DNA of 64,000 bases from JAZKID01 sp963714065 (GTDB lineage Bacteria > Pseudomonadota > Alphaproteobacteria > Rhizobiales > UBA4765), in the NCBI GenBank assembly GCA_963714065.1, contig OY970226.1, positions 1,550,001 to 1,614,000 on the forward strand. Direction: 5' to 3'. Position 1 is the first letter of the stretch, and each line of letters begins with the position of its first letter. The notes under the pieces are model-generated. The model was given only the letters and a program-made list of their open reading frames with translations, ran no database searches and was not told the DNA's origin. The translations under genes and the position numbers were made by a program. This document shows positions 8,010-15,705 of this stretch, one piece after another.

Positions 8010-8501
8010 ATGTTCGCAGTGATCAAAACAGGCGGCAGGCAGTACAAGGTGAAGCCTGACGACGTTATCAAGGTCGATCGCCTGTCGGCTTCCGAGGGCG
8101 ATATCGTTGCCTTCGAAGATGTCATCCTATTTAGCGATGGAGCCAAGACCCAGCTGGGCTCCCCCCGTGTCGGCGGCATAACCGTGGCGGGCGAGGTCAT
8201 CGAGCAGGGGCGGGGCCGCAAGGTCATCGCCTTCAAAAAGCGCCGGCGCAAGAATTCGCGCCGCAAGCGTGGACATAGACAAGATTTGTCTGTCGTACGG
8301 ATCACCCAGATCCTGACCGGCGGCAAAAAACCGGATTTGACTGCGGCAAAACCGGTTAAAAAGCCTAAAAAATCCGCAAAATCGCCAGCAACATCTCATG
8401 GAGAGGACCAAATGGCAAAACGTAAAAAAGCAGCAAAGAAGTCGACAAAAGCGAAAAAAACAACTAAGAAGAAGGCAACGCGCAAGAAATCCAGGAAGTA
8501 A
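8010..8501 (+). CDS. rplU: 50S ribosomal protein bL21 with Lys-rich C-terminal extension
   Basis: bL21 binds 23S rRNA in the large subunit. The first ~105 residues are the standard protein: MFAVIKTGGRQYKV, EGDIVAFEDVI, and the VIAFKKRRRKNSRRKRGHRQ rRNA-binding loop before TQVRITQI-like ILTG. The total is 163 residues, so about 58 extra residues follow, dominated by Lys, Ala and Thr. Basic tails on bL21 occur in several alphaproteobacteria. Within the tail, GGAGAGG precedes an in-frame ATG at 8412, which could make a separate 29-residue basic peptide. It is the first gene of the rplU-rpmA unit, 41 bases before rpmA. Confidence 0.95.
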   Translation: MFAVIKTGGRQYKVKPDDVIKVDRLSASEGDIVAFEDVILFSDGAKTQLGSPRVGGITVAGEVIEQGRGRKVIAFKKRRRKNSRRKRGHRQDLSVVRITQILTGGKKPDLTAAKPVKKPKKSAKSPATSHGEDQMAKRKKAAKKSTKAKKTTKKKATRKKSRK

Positions 8502-8542
8502 TCTGGCTTTCTCGACTATAGGTTGAAACAGGGAGTTTAAGT

Positions 8543-8803
8543 ATGGCGCATAAGAAAGCGGGCGGATCGTCGCGCAATGGTCGCGACTCGGACGGCAAGC
8601 GTCTTGGCGTCAAGAAGTTCGGCGGCGAGCGCGTGCTCGCCGGTAACATCCTTGTGCGCCAGCGCGGAACGCGCTGGCACGCAGGGCCGAATGTGGGTTT
8701 GGGCAAGGATCATACCCTCTTTGCCACGGCCGACGGTACGGTTCAGTTTAAAACCGCCTCAGGCGGCAAACAGATCGTATCGATTGCGGCGAAAACGGCT
8801 TAA
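8543..8803 (+). CDS. rpmA: 50S ribosomal protein bL27
   Basis: An 86-residue protein of the large subunit whose N-terminus reaches the peptidyl-transferase centre. It begins MAHKKAGGSSRNGRDS, the canonical uncleaved form that needs no N-terminal processing, followed by GKRLGVKKFGGERVLAGNILVRQRGT and the GLGKDHTLFA segment. CAGGGAG lies upstream of the ATG. Order with rplU and obgE is the standard bacterial arrangement. A strong intrinsic terminator follows about 30 bases after the stop. Confidence 0.97.
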   Translation: MAHKKAGGSSRNGRDSDGKRLGVKKFGGERVLAGNILVRQRGTRWHAGPNVGLGKDHTLFATADGTVQFKTASGGKQIVSIAAKTA

Positions 8804-8833
8804 AGTCCGTCTTTCCTTTATTCCGACTTGCAA

Positions 8834-8862
8834 GGAAGCGGCAAAACCGCTTCCTTTCTTAT
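8834..8862 (+). terminator. Rho-independent terminator after rpmA
   Basis: A perfect 8-bp stem, GGAAGCGG (8834-8841) with CCGCTTCC (8847-8854), has a 5-nt A-rich loop and runs directly into TTTCTTATTTTATTT. It should end the rplU-rpmA transcript before the acetyltransferase gene. Confidence 0.85.
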
Positions 8863-8904
8863 TTTATTTGCTTTCTTATTTTTATTCGGCCTGCTTATTT
8901 TATA

Positions 8905-9456
8905 ATGCAATTGATGGCACCCTCTATTTCTTCAACCGCCCGGCTTATCCTGCGTCCGTTTGAGCCGGACGATGCCGCCCGCATCGAGAGCCTGATCGAC
9001 GATATCGATGTCGCGCGCATGCTGTCCAAGGTGCCGCACCCTTATCCGCAGGGAGCGGCGGCCGAGTTCATTACGCAAAGCCGGACATCCCGGGATGTCT
9101 GCGCGCTCTGTCTGAAAAGCGGCGAGTTAATTGGCTGCATTTCCGCCTGGCAGGAGCAGGATGAGACGTATGTCGGCTATTGGCTGGGCAAGGCCTATTG
9201 GGAGCAGGGCTACATGTACGAAGGATTGTCGGCGTTTTTGCATCGCCTTTTTGCGCCCAAGACTTTAAGGAAGATAAAGGCCGGTGTTTTTGCGGATAAT
9301 GTCGCATCACAGCGTCTGCAGGAAAAGCTGGGCTTTCGCAGAACCGGCGAAACATTGCGGTTTTCGCTCGCGCGCGGCCATGATGTGCCGTTGATCGAAA
9401 CCGAACTTAGCCGGGAAGATTTTCTGGATTTAGAGCCTCGCCATGAAATTTCTTGA
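8905..9456 (+). CDS. GNAT-family N-acetyltransferase
   Basis: A 183-residue protein of the RimJ/RimL-like GNAT type. It has an opening TARLILRPFEPDDA, a central acetyl-CoA pyrophosphate-loop region (YWLGKAYWEQGYMYEGLSA), and the conserved NVASQRLQEKLGFRRTG motif at about residues 131-147. The acceptor is unknown; proteins, amino acids or antibiotics are all possible for this class. Its last 14 bases overlap the start of obgE, so the two are probably translationally coupled, although a terminator separates it from rpmA. The start could be MQLMAPS or the ATG three codons later. Confidence 0.8.
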   Translation: MQLMAPSISSTARLILRPFEPDDAARIESLIDDIDVARMLSKVPHPYPQGAAAEFITQSRTSRDVCALCLKSGELIGCISAWQEQDETYVGYWLGKAYWEQGYMYEGLSAFLHRLFAPKTLRKIKAGVFADNVASQRLQEKLGFRRTGETLRFSLARGHDVPLIETELSREDFLDLEPRHEIS

Positions 9457-10471
9457 TCAGGCAAAAATCTGGGTGAAGGCGGGCGACGGCGGCGCGGGCT
9501 GCGTCTCCTTCCGGCGCGAAAAATTCATCGAGTTCGGCGGGCCGGACGGCGGCGACGGCGCGCGCGGCGGCGACGTGGTTGTGCTTTGCGTCGACGGCCT
9601 CAATACGTTGATCGATTACCGCTATCAGCAGCACTTCAAGGCCAGGATCGGCGGGCATGGCATGGGCAGAAACCGCGCCGGCGCCAAGGGAGCCGATGTA
9701 ACCTTACGCGTGCCGGCAGGCACGCAGATTTATGACGCGGACAGCGAGACCCTGCTTTCGGACCTCACGGAAACCGGCCAGCGTATCGTCATCGCCGCGG
9801 GGGGAAACGGCGGTTTTGGCAATGCGCATTTCAAGTCGTCCACCAATCGGGCGCCGCGCCATGCCAATCCCGGCCTGCCCGGCGAGGAGCGCAATCTGAT
9901 CCTGCGGCTGAAGCTGATCGCCGATGCGGGGCTGGTGGGCATGCCGAATGCCGGAAAATCGACCTTTCTCTCGGCCGTCTCGGCGGCAAAACCGAAAATC
10001 GCCGACTATCCCTTCACGACGCTGCATCCGGGGCTTGGTGTCGTGCGCCATTTCGATCGCGAATTCGTGCTTGCCGACATCCCCGGCCTGATCGAGGGCG
10101 CGCATGAGGGCGTGGGGCTTGGCGATCAGTTCCTCGGGCATATCGAGCGCTGCCAGGTCATCCTGCATCTGGTCGATATCACGCAGGAAGAGCCTGCGCA
10201 GGCGTATGAAACGGTATGCGGCGAGCTTGCCGCCTATGGCCATGGCATTACCGGCAAGCCCGAGATCATCGCGCTCTCAAAGGCTGACAGCCTGCCTGCC
10301 GAAGACGTGCAAAAAAAATGCGCGGAATTCCGCACTGCTACGGGCAAGAACGTCATCGCCATTTCTGCCGTCTCCGGCTTCAATATGGATCCCGTTTTGC
10401 AAAAGCTCTGCGAGGTGATTGCCAAGGCAAAACAGACGGCGACGGAAGACGAGGCGGCGCAGGTGAAATGA
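9443..10471 (+). CDS. obgE: Obg-family GTPase (CgtA)
   Basis: A 342-residue ribosome-assembly and stress GTPase acting on the 50S subunit. The glycine-rich Obg fold occupies about residues 1-158 (AGDGGAGCVSFRREKF, GGPDGGDGARGGDV). The G domain follows with P-loop GMPNAGKST near 166-174, switch region FTTLHPGLG, DIPGLIEGAHEGVGLG, and SKAD as the NKxD equivalent. It lacks the OCT domain found in Gram-positive homologues, as usual for proteobacteria. Its stop overlaps the nadD start (ATGA), and it starts inside the GNAT gene. Confidence 0.96.
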   Translation: MKFLDQAKIWVKAGDGGAGCVSFRREKFIEFGGPDGGDGARGGDVVVLCVDGLNTLIDYRYQQHFKARIGGHGMGRNRAGAKGADVTLRVPAGTQIYDADSETLLSDLTETGQRIVIAAGGNGGFGNAHFKSSTNRAPRHANPGLPGEERNLILRLKLIADAGLVGMPNAGKSTFLSAVSAAKPKIADYPFTTLHPGLGVVRHFDREFVLADIPGLIEGAHEGVGLGDQFLGHIERCQVILHLVDITQEEPAQAYETVCGELAAYGHGITGKPEIIALSKADSLPAEDVQKKCAEFRTATGKNVIAISAVSGFNMDPVLQKLCEVIAKAKQTATEDEAAQVK

Positions 10472-11088
10472 CGAACACGCGCACGCGGCAGGCCTACGCA
10501 AAACTCCCGATCTTCGGCCATGGCCAGCGTATCGGCCTGTTCGGCGGCTCGTTCGATCCCGCGCATGAAGGGCACCGCCATGTCGCGCTGACGGCCATCG
10601 AATGTTTGCAGCTCGACTGGCTGTGGGTGCTGCCGAGCCCCGGCAACCCGCTTAAAGAAGCGCCGGTATTGTCTTCGAGTCAGCGCAAGCGCCGTCTCGA
10701 AAGTCTCATGCGTCATCCGAAAATCGTTCTCACCGACATCGAGGAAAAAATCGATGCGCGGTTCACGCTGCAAACGATTCGTTTTCTGCGCCTGCGCGCG
10801 CCGGCTGCGCGTTTCGTCTGGGTGATGGGCGCCGACAATCTCGAAAGTTTTCATCGCTGGCAGGGATGGAAGACGATCGCAAAGCTTCTGCCCGTTGCCG
10901 TGATCGACCGCGACGAGGGCCGTTTCTCGGCGCTGAACAGCAAGGCGGCGCAATGCTTTTCGGGTTTCCGGGTTGGGAGCGAACATGCCGCCCGCCTGCC
11001 TTTTTTGGCGCCTCCTGCCTGGGCTTTTTTACACGGCCCGCGTGTCATGCTGTCGTCCTCAGCCTTGCGCAGGAGCGAGAATCATTGA
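10468..11088 (+). CDS. nadD: Nicotinate-nucleotide adenylyltransferase
   Basis: Converts nicotinate mononucleotide plus ATP to deamido-NAD in NAD synthesis. The 206-residue frame starts at the ATG that overlaps the obgE stop; a longer frame from 10318 lies inside obgE and is rejected. The nucleotidyltransferase signature is clear: GLFGGSFDPAHEGH (residues 23-36), with WVMGADNLESFHRW in the middle and the C-terminal SSSALRR matching the ISSTxIR motif. The obgE-nadD-rsfS order is common in alphaproteobacteria. Confidence 0.95.
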   Translation: MTNTRTRQAYAKLPIFGHGQRIGLFGGSFDPAHEGHRHVALTAIECLQLDWLWVLPSPGNPLKEAPVLSSSQRKRRLESLMRHPKIVLTDIEEKIDARFTLQTIRFLRLRAPAARFVWVMGADNLESFHRWQGWKTIAKLLPVAVIDRDEGRFSALNSKAAQCFSGFRVGSEHAARLPFLAPPAWAFLHGPRVMLSSSALRRSENH

Positions 11089-11141
11089 AAATTTATGTTC
11101 TTAAGCTTATTATTAACCTTGTGTTGTCATAATGAACTCAT

Positions 11142-11167
11142 GGCCGTGAAAAGCCACGGCCTTTAAA
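11142..11167 (+). terminator. Possible intrinsic terminator between nadD and rsfS
   Basis: A 7-bp stem, GGCCGTG (11142-11148) with CACGGCC (11155-11161), has a 6-nt loop and is followed by TTTAAAA. The T-run is short, so it may attenuate rather than fully stop transcription into rsfS. Confidence 0.5.
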
Positions 11168-11195
11168 ACGAAAGGGTCAGACGCTGAGCACCGCA

Positions 11196-11600
11196 ATGCG
11201 GTATAAGGGCCAAGCGCCCGGGCTTCCCGAAACGGCACTCCATGAATTGGATCTGGCCGACGCGAGAGCCACCTTGCACAAAATCCTCGCCACGCTCGAC
11301 GATGCCAAGGCGGAGGATATCATCAGCATCCCTCTCTCCGAACGCAGCATGCTTGCCGACTTCATGGTCATCACTTCAGGCCGTTCGCAACGACATGTCG
11401 ATGCGATCGCGTCATATGTGGCCGAGGCCCTGAACAAGGCGGGAAAGACTGCGCGGATCGAGGGCCGCCCCAATTGCGATTGGGTGCTGATCGACGAGGG
11501 GGATGTGATCCTGCACATCTTCCACCCCGAAGCGCGCGCTTTCTATAATCTGGAAAAGCTGTGGTCGCCCGCTCGCCCCGCCGAGCGTTCGGTCGCATAA
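11196..11600 (+). CDS. rsfS: Ribosome silencing factor RsfS (YbeB/Iojap)
   Basis: A 134-residue protein that binds uL14 and blocks subunit joining when nutrients are short. The family core is visible: DIISIPLSERSMLADFMVITSGRS (DU/DxxVITSGxS type), RHVDAIASYVAEALNKAG, and the C-terminal DWVLIDEGDVILHIFHPEARAFYNLEKLW. The N-terminal ~18 residues are poorly conserved, so the exact start is uncertain; no strong ribosome-binding site precedes the ATG. In most relatives rlmH follows directly; here an opposite-strand gene lies between them. Confidence 0.93.
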   Translation: MRYKGQAPGLPETALHELDLADARATLHKILATLDDAKAEDIISIPLSERSMLADFMVITSGRSQRHVDAIASYVAEALNKAGKTARIEGRPNCDWVLIDEGDVILHIFHPEARAFYNLEKLWSPARPAERSVA

Positions 11601-11610
11601 CGCGTTTCGA

Positions 11611-12219
11611 TTATCTGATGATGAGCGGGACGAGCGATGGCGCCGGCAGCCCTACGCTCCAGGGGTTCTTGCCTTCCAGAACATCGCGGCGAAGGTCCGG
11701 ATCCCTAAGCAGAAAATAGGCTGCAAGCAGGAGGTCGATCCCCATCGCCACGCCTGCAGTCAGGCCGAGAAGGCGCAGGAATTCTGTCCTCTTTAAATAA
11801 TATCCTGCATCACCGGTCCACCATCCTACGATCTTGAACGAGGCGATACCGGCACCTAGGCCGGATAATATGGAAAGCATGCTCTTGGGTAAGCTGTTTA
11901 TTATCTCCTCGACCCACTTGGAGGACGTGACATAAGAGTCGACCCTAGGTTTTATCTCGTCCATCAGCCGAATCCATTCTTCTGTGTGAAGGCGACTTAA
12001 TTTGTCGAGAATATAAGTTCTTTCCAAAGAGGGAGCGCCATCCGAGCGGCCCGTTAGGCGTTCCTGAAAGATTTTTATCAAAAGCTCCTTGTCCTGCGGC
12101 GTTATGTCGCTCAGGCGTACAATGCTGCCCGGACTGTCCGGAGCTCTCATGATGCTTTTGAAATCTCTATTTTGATCCTGAACGGAAAAAGCAGGGAAGT
12201 GGTGTCCTATTCTTGTCAT
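11611..12219 (-). CDS. Unrecognised two-helix membrane protein
   Basis: A 202-residue protein I do not recognise. Residues 1-100 are polar and partly charged (RLSDITPQDKELLIKIFQERL, LDKLSRLHTEEWIRLMDEIK). Two hydrophobic segments follow, at about 110-133 (SMLSILSGLGAGIASFKIVG) and 146-170 (LGLTAGVAMGIDLLLAAYFLL), then a short Pro-rich tail. AGAGG lies just upstream of the ATG. The gene interrupts the rsfS-rlmH order on the opposite strand and is AT-richer than both neighbours, suggesting acquisition or rapid divergence. No motif supports a function. Confidence 0.6.
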   Translation of the reverse strand: MTRIGHHFPAFSVQDQNRDFKSIMRAPDSPGSIVRLSDITPQDKELLIKIFQERLTGRSDGAPSLERTYILDKLSRLHTEEWIRLMDEIKPRVDSYVTSSKWVEEIINSLPKSMLSILSGLGAGIASFKIVGWWTGDAGYYLKRTEFLRLLGLTAGVAMGIDLLLAAYFLLRDPDLRRDVLEGKNPWSVGLPAPSLVPLIIR

Positions 12220-12296
12220 TGCGCCTCTGAAATTCCGTTTTAATATCGATAATTATGGGGTTTTTAATTTAGCGCCCCGATGATGTAAAGCCACCC

Positions 12297-12773
12297 ATGC
12301 CTCTTTATCTATTCTCCATCGGCAAACCCAAAGGCGCGGAAGCCGAGCTGCTTGCGCGCTATCTCAAGCGAATTCAGCCTTTGGCAAAATCGCTCGGCTT
12401 TGGCAGGTTTGAGCAGGCCCAGTATACTGAGAGCAGGAAGGATCATGCGCAGGCGCGCAAAAAGGACGAGGCGGAGAAACTGCTCGCAAAATTGGGATCG
12501 TCGGATTTTCTCATTGCCCTCGACGAAAAGGGCAAGGGCATGGACAGCAGGGCGTTCAGCCTGCTTCTGGAAAAATCCCGCGATGAAGGGCGGGCGATAA
12601 GCTTCGTCATCGGCGGGCCGGACGGGCTTGACCAAAGCATTAAGGAAAAAGCCGATATAACTCTGAGCTTGGGGTCCATGACATGGCCGCACCAGCTTGC
12701 ATCTGTGCTATTGATGGAGCAGATCTATCGCGCTTTGACCATGATTGCCGGCCATCCTTATCATCGTGATTGA
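12297..12773 (+). CDS. rlmH: 23S rRNA (pseudouridine1915-N3)-methyltransferase
   Basis: A 158-residue SPOUT-class methyltransferase that modifies pseudouridine 1915 of 23S rRNA on the 70S ribosome. The trefoil-knot region is clear: FLIALDEKGKGMDS, SFVIGGPDGLD, and the C-terminal LSLGSMTWPHQLASVLLMEQIYRA ending GHPYHRD, which completes the SAM site. Length is typical. The ATG follows a C-rich stretch with little ribosome-binding sequence. The EnvC-like gene follows, about 76 bases after the stop if its start is at 12850. Confidence 0.96.
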   Translation: MPLYLFSIGKPKGAEAELLARYLKRIQPLAKSLGFGRFEQAQYTESRKDHAQARKKDEAEKLLAKLGSSDFLIALDEKGKGMDSRAFSLLLEKSRDEGRAISFVIGGPDGLDQSIKEKADITLSLGSMTWPHQLASVLLMEQIYRALTMIAGHPYHRD

Positions 12774-12815
12774 AAGATATATCAAACGCGTGCGCGCGCA
12801 TTTCCGGATTTCCAA

Positions 12816-12876
12816 CACATCTTGGATATATCCAAGATGTGCATTAAAAATGCCACATCGGGCAAGCCTGATGTGG
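12816..12876. repeat. Twin-palindrome repeat, core TTGGATATATCCAA (copy a)
   Basis: A perfect 26-bp palindrome (12816-12841, arms CACATC/GATGTG around the core) is followed by an 11-nt AT-rich spacer. A second, 24-bp palindrome (12853-12876) has arms CCACATC/GATGTGG around GGGCAAGCCT. The second palindrome lies within the first codons of the following EnvC-like gene. The same architecture recurs at 28087-28149. Confidence 0.8.
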
Positions 12877-14202
12877 GTCGCGGGGATGGCGTGTATCACG
12901 CCTTGTCATTTGTACGCCCAGACCACGCCGCCACCCGGTGCCGAACAGGTTGAGCGCCAGCAGGAACTCGAGCACAAGGGCTCGGACCTCAAGGCCGAGC
13001 AGGAGCGCATCGAGCGCCTGAGCAAGGAAATCGACACCATCCGCAACGACCGCAATGAGATCAACCGGCAGGTGCTAAGCACCGCGCAGTCGGTCAAGGC
13101 GCTGGAAGACAAGATCACGGCGGGCGAAAAACGCTTGGCCGATCAGGAGAGGACTGCCGACAAAATCCGCGCCTCGCTGCAAAGCAGGCATGACGTGATT
13201 GCCGAACTGCTCGCGGCCCTGCAGCGCATGGGGCGCAATCCGCCGCCAGCTCTCTTGGTCGAACCGGAAAATGCCCTGAAAGCCGTGCGCTCGGCGATCC
13301 TGCTCGGTGCGGTTCTGCCCGAATTCACCGAAGAGGCGAAATTCCTGGCGCAGGAGCTCGAGGAGCTCGTGCGCGTGCGCAAGGCCATTGCCGCCGAGAT
13401 CGACCGGCAAAAGCAGGAAGTGGCGGCGTTGAGCGAAAACCGCACTAAGCTCGACCTCCTTCTCAATATGCGCAGGAAGGAACAGGCCTTAAGCGAGGAA
13501 GAGCTCACCCGCTCGCGCGCGCGCGCCGGGCAGCTGGCGCAGGAAGTCAAATCGCTGCGCGAACTGATCGAGCGCTCGGAGCAGGAAATCGAGGGCGCAC
13601 AGGCGGCCGCGATGGCGGCGGCAAAGGCCGAAGTTGCACGCCAGCTCGAGCCTGCAAGCATTGCCGCCGAAAAGCGCAATCTCGAAGCTCTGCAGAATGC
13701 CGCCGATCCGGCGCGCCGCACTTTGGCCTCATTGGGCAATCCCGGCCGCCTGACGCCCGCCATCAGTTTCGACAAGGCCAGGGGCCTGCTGCCGATGCCG
13801 GTGAGCGGCGAGGCGCTGCGCCATTTCGGCGATGCCGACAGCCTGGGCAGCCAGTTGCGCGGCGTGCTGCTCGGCACGCGCAAGAGCGCGATCGTCACTT
13901 CGCCGGCAGACGGTTGGGTGGCTTATGCCGGGCCTTTCCGTACTTACGGCAAGATTGTCATTGTAAATGCGGGTTCGGGTTATCATATTCTACTTGCAGG
14001 TTTGGAGGAAATCAGTGTTGAAATCGGACAGTTCGTGCTGGCTGGCGAACCGCTAGGAAAAATGGGTGAAAAACGGCTGGCGGCGGCAACCGCCATTGAT
14101 GTGGCTTCCGATCAGCCTGTATTGTATATTGAGTTTCGAAAAGATGGCACGGCCATCGATCCATCGCCCTGGTGGGCAACTATAACCAACCAAAAAGGTT
14201 AG
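12850..14202 (+). CDS. EnvC-like murein hydrolase activator (coiled coil plus degenerate M23 domain)
   Basis: About 450 residues. A signal-peptide-like start (ends CHLYAQ near residue 24) precedes a long periplasmic coiled coil at about 30-310, rich in Glu, Lys, Gln and Leu. The C-terminal domain at about 340-450 resembles LytM/M23 peptidases (GWVAYAGPFRTYGKIVIVNAG, GYHILLAGL). The canonical second His of the HxH motif is replaced (HILLA), so this is probably an activator of amidases in cell separation, not an enzyme. The start is uncertain: the frame is open back to 12745 inside rlmH, and repeat copy a overlaps the beginning. It lies seven bases before ctpA and is probably co-transcribed. 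Confidence 0.85.
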   Translation: MPHRASLMWVAGMACITPCHLYAQTTPPPGAEQVERQQELEHKGSDLKAEQERIERLSKEIDTIRNDRNEINRQVLSTAQSVKALEDKITAGEKRLADQERTADKIRASLQSRHDVIAELLAALQRMGRNPPPALLVEPENALKAVRSAILLGAVLPEFTEEAKFLAQELEELVRVRKAIAAEIDRQKQEVAALSENRTKLDLLLNMRRKEQALSEEELTRSRARAGQLAQEVKSLRELIERSEQEIEGAQAAAMAAAKAEVARQLEPASIAAEKRNLEALQNAADPARRTLASLGNPGRLTPAISFDKARGLLPMPVSGEALRHFGDADSLGSQLRGVLLGTRKSAIVTSPADGWVAYAGPFRTYGKIVIVNAGSGYHILLAGLEEISVEIGQFVLAGEPLGKMGEKRLAAATAIDVASDQPVLYIEFRKDGTAIDPSPWWATITNQKG

Positions 14203-14208
14203 GAGCAC

Positions 14209-15537
14209 ATGCGCAAGATTTCCCTACTGCTGACCGGTGTCACCTTCGGAGCTTTCGGTGCCTTTGCCCTTATGCAGGCGGAGCCTGTGACGTCGGCTTT
14301 TGGGGCGGTGAGCGATACCTATAAACAGCTCAATCTTTTCGGCGACGTGTTCGAGCGCGTGCGCGCTGAATATGTCGAGCAGCCCAACGACGAGCAACTG
14401 GTCGAAACCGCCATCAACGGCATGCTGACCTCGCTCGACCCGCATTCCTCCTATCTGAACCCCAAGAATTTCCAGGATATGCAGCAGCAGACGCGCGGCG
14501 AATTCGGCGGCATCGGCATCGAGGTGACGATGGAAAACAGCCTTGTCAAGGTCGTTTCTCCCATCGACGATACGCCTGCCGCGCGCGCCGATATCCGCGC
14601 GGGCGACATGATTTCCGAATTGAACGGCGAGAGCGTTTCCGGCCTCACCCTGCCGCAGGCCGTCGAGAAAATGCGCGGACCGGTTGGCACGACGCTGAAG
14701 CTGAAGGTCATCCGCCAGGGCGTCAAGGACCCGCTCGATTTCACGCTCAAGCGCGATACCATCAAGCAGGCGTCCGTGCGCTCGCGTGAGGAAAAGCCGG
14801 ATATCGGCTATATCCGCATCACGCAGTTCACGGAAAAGACGATGCCCGGCCTGCGCGATGCGCTCGACAAATTCGACAAGTCGCTCGGCTCCAATATGAA
14901 GGGGCTCATTATCGATATGCGCAATAATCCCGGCGGGTTGCTCGACCAGGCGGTCGGTGTTTCCGACACCTTCCTCGAACGTGGCGAGATCGTGCTGACG
15001 CGCGGCCGCCGTCCGGACGAGACGATGCGTTTTGACGCCAAGGGCGGCGACGACATTCGCGGCAAGCCTGTCGTCGTGCTGATCAATGGCGGCTCGGCCT
15101 CGGCGTCCGAAATCGTTGCCGGCGCCTTGCAGGATCACAAGCGCGCTACCATCGTCGGTACGCGCAGTTTCGGCAAAGGCTCGGTGCAGACGATCATGCC
15201 GCTTGCGCAATATGGCGGCGCCATCCGCCTGACGACGGCGCGCTATTATACGCCGTCCGGCCGCTCCATTCAGGCAAAGGGCATCGACCCCGACATCGTC
15301 GTCGAACAGACGCCGCCCCCCGACCTGCAGGGGAAGGTTCAGATACCGGGTGAAGGCGCGCTCAAGGGGCACCTGAAAAACGACGAGGGCGAAAATACGT
15401 CGGGCTCCTCGGCCTATATCCCGCCGGATGCGAAGGACGACAAGCAGCTCAACTACGCGCTCGACCTGATTCGCGGTAAAATCACCAATGCCGCCTATCC
15501 GGCCGACCCGAAAAAAGCCGCGGCGCTGAAGGAATAG
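14209..15537 (+). CDS. ctpA: Carboxy-terminal processing protease (S41 family)
   Basis: A 442-residue periplasmic serine protease. An N-terminal signal or anchor segment covers about residues 1-28. A PDZ domain at about 85-180 includes GGIGIEVTMEN and RAGDMISELNGESVSGL. The S41 core holds GSASASEIVAGALQDH with the catalytic Ser and SFGKGSVQT with the catalytic Lys. GGAG precedes the ATG. CtpA-type proteases trim envelope proteins and peptidoglycan hydrolases, which fits its position right after the EnvC-like activator. The rlmH-envC-ctpA-deacetylase-rppH order is standard in alphaproteobacteria. Confidence 0.95.
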   Translation: MRKISLLLTGVTFGAFGAFALMQAEPVTSAFGAVSDTYKQLNLFGDVFERVRAEYVEQPNDEQLVETAINGMLTSLDPHSSYLNPKNFQDMQQQTRGEFGGIGIEVTMENSLVKVVSPIDDTPAARADIRAGDMISELNGESVSGLTLPQAVEKMRGPVGTTLKLKVIRQGVKDPLDFTLKRDTIKQASVRSREEKPDIGYIRITQFTEKTMPGLRDALDKFDKSLGSNMKGLIIDMRNNPGGLLDQAVGVSDTFLERGEIVLTRGRRPDETMRFDAKGGDDIRGKPVVVLINGGSASASEIVAGALQDHKRATIVGTRSFGKGSVQTIMPLAQYGGAIRLTTARYYTPSGRSIQAKGIDPDIVVEQTPPPDLQGKVQIPGEGALKGHLKNDEGENTSGSSAYIPPDAKDDKQLNYALDLIRGKITNAAYPADPKKAAALKE

Positions 15538-15705
15538 ACTTTTGCTGATTGCTGCCGCTCCTTGCGAAAGCGGGAGTGGGCCGCGAATGGGCAAGAAGCC
15601 TCCAGCCCACTGCCTATTACGCTTGCGAAGGCGACAGAATCGCCCATTTTCGCTATCATAAGCATTGATTCGCCAAAGCGGGCGTCAGGGGTGCCAGCAG
15701 CTTAA

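Noticed and set aside
15538..15705. Another GTCAT-type element between ctpA and the deacetylase
   Set aside because: There are short hairpins (GTGGG/CCCAC), but the inverted GTCAT/ATGAC ends are missing.
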